Shown here piece after piece: positions 60,901 through 64,000 of a stretch of 64,000 nt of DNA; the stretch's first letter is position 1; every line of letters starts with the position of its first letter. The translations under genes were made by a program, and so were the position numbers. This DNA is from Cerrena zonata (taxonomy: Eukaryota; Basidiomycota; Agaricomycetes; Polyporales; Cerrenaceae), in assembly GCA_038087015.1 (NCBI GenBank), contig JASBNA010000005.1:682001-746000 (forward strand), written 5' to 3'. The notes under the pieces were generated by a model. That model saw only the letters and a list, made by a program, of their open reading frames with translations. It made no database searches and had not been told where the DNA came from.

Positions 60901-61369
60901 CTATTTGAAACAATTCGTATTCATGAGAGCTTAAAGATGCTATTCAATTACACACCTTACTATCGGCCCATTGCACACGCAATTTGCGTCCATCTAGAAG
61001 TATGGGTTCACCGTTTCCATTTGCATTATTGTGTGCCAATTGAGCATCTTCTCTGATAGCAAACGAAACGTAGCCGACACCCTTCGAGATACCTGTTCCT
61101 TGGTCAAGCACGACAAACGCGGAACGGACAGGACCTATGTCGGAGAAGAGTGTTTTGAGATCTGTAGAGGTGGCAGAGTATGGCAAATTTGAGACGAATA
61201 CTGTGGAACTGCAAGAAAAAGAAACAGATAGGAAGTTAACAATGATGCATAGGGTATGCAATTAATATTAGATATTCTCGTACCCATAGGTCTTGGGCTC
61301 TACTGTTGCGCCCTCCTCATCTCTTGCCTTGCGCTTTCCCAGAGAGGTGGAAGTTTCCTCCAGTTCCAT
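57990..61369 (-). CDS. nop4: Nop4/RBM28-type nucleolar RNA-binding protein
   Basis: Multi-RRM protein needed for 60S ribosomal-subunit assembly and 27S pre-rRNA processing in yeast. Eight exons (61369-61284, 61208-60956, 60900-60651, 60587-59591, 59534-59366, 59295-59094, 59035-58290, 58226-57990) give 979 residues. RRM1: STVFVSNLPYSATSTDLKTL and GISKGVGYVSFA. RRM2: IRTIVVSGLPASIDSKTLWK, degenerate. RRM3: SRLIVRNLPFDITEQDLRSV. A long acidic region (many Glu/Asp, exon 4) precedes RRM4: TTLFVRNVPFEATEDELRTT and SRGTGFVCFWNREDADKAIE. RRM5: NPSLYVSRTRLSVRQLPLTV and RSRGYGFLEMEKHADALRVL. The C-terminus is Lys/Arg-rich (AKKKRRVSE, GRKRKERKGKS), a nucleolar-type tail. Domain order and the NPSLYVSRTRLSVRQLP block are diagnostic of Nop4. 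Confidence 0.95.
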
Positions 61370-62031
61370 TTCGCAAGATAGACTGCGTTTTGTGTAGAAA
61401 TATGAGTGTAGCACCTTTCCGTGCTTCGAGTTACACCAAGAACGAAATTACTGAAAGTGATCGGGGCACCGATCAAAGGCTTTCCCACGGTATTTGGTCG
61501 AACAGAACCGCAAACTAGCTAGAACACAGCTTACACTCGTACCATGACATATGATAATATTAATATCACCACCCTGTCGTCAAGATGTCAGAGGAAATAG
61601 GAAGACAATCTTTAAGCTGCCTTATTATCAAACATATAGTTTCAGGCGATGAACTACTACATCTCGCACGAGTTCGCGTTAGCCACAAACATCCTCAGAA
61701 ACAGTATCAACCCTCTCGATAAACAGTTTCTTCCCACTTGAAACATGCACCATTGAACACAGAGAACACAAGATCCCAACGAAGATCTGTCAATGCATGA
61801 TGAGAACACGAAAGCTATACGGGATCGGTTCGATTGGGCAGTCAGTTCGGGTAGATAACAAGGCTTGCCGAAAGGGAGATGGGCGTATCAAGCATCCGAC
61901 AATCCCTCCAAGCAATTATAAGTACATCTCGCTCTCTCACAGAGTCCGCCACCAACAAATACCCCAGCGCTGCCCGACTCAGCGCCTTACTCATCTTTCT
62001 TCTCCCCAACCACGTCGGTAGTTGCTTTGCC
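61370..62031. other. Divergent promoter region nop4/ypk1
   Basis: 662 bp between divergent start codons. The stretch before the ypk1 ATG is pyrimidine-rich (CTCATCTTTCTTCTCCCCAA at 61991-62010), a common fungal core-promoter or leader feature. No gene. Confidence 0.45.

Positions 62032-64000
<1,969 letters not shown>

Overview
This is nuclear DNA of a filamentous basidiomycete, most likely a mushroom-forming Agaricomycete. Nearly every gene is cut by many short introns (mostly 48-65 nt, GT-AG) and the gene density is that of a fungal genome. Several protein families are expanded in, or typical of, this group: DUF6535 membrane proteins, DUF7918 proteins, F-box-like and BTB proteins, and a HET-domain protein. 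No transposase, reverse transcriptase, rRNA, tRNA or CRISPR array was recognised. All exon models were built by hand from splice sites and reading-frame closure. In the multi-exon models the exon sum was checked to be a multiple of three; the terminally open models were checked for phase at each junction.

Layout. 1-10 kb: the 3' part of a membrane-anchored histidine acid phosphatase, a divergent F-box/BTB pair, and a 23-exon neutral ceramidase. 10-22 kb: an intronless F-box protein, two DUF7918 paralogues with matching exon structure about 7.6 kb apart and, between them, a pyroglutamyl-peptidase, an uncharacterised basic coiled-coil protein and a DM9-von Willebrand A fusion protein. 22-31 kb: the GATOR1/SEACIT subunit Iml1, a DUF6535 membrane protein and a small secreted beta-trefoil-like protein. 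33-43 kb: a large CAMK-type kinase, the exocytic v-SNARE Snc1/synaptobrevin, a PIG-Y-like subunit of the GPI-GlcNAc transferase, and a RING-finger protein. 43-48 kb: a gene-poor stretch. 48-57 kb: an Old Yellow Enzyme, a HET-domain protein, an uncharacterised coiled-coil protein, a cytidine-deaminase-fold protein, a DUF985 cupin, and a GNAT-Mss4 fusion. 57-64 kb: the ribosome-biogenesis factor Nop4 and the 5' part of the AGC kinase Ypk1.

The genes do not form one pathway. Housekeeping genes (Iml1, Nop4, Ypk1, Snc1, PIG-Y-like) alternate with lineage-specific accessory genes (DUF7918 pair, DM9-vWA, HET, deaminase, DUF6535). The most distinctive observations are: the DM9-vWA fusion; the duplicated DUF7918 genes with two conserved SUMO-interaction-like motifs; the GNAT-Mss4 fusion; the deaminase-fold gene with a long insert between its zinc motifs; and a set of extreme gene structures (micro-exons of 4, 6, 8, 8 and 10 nt, two GC-AG introns, and a start codon split by an intron in the Snc1 gene).
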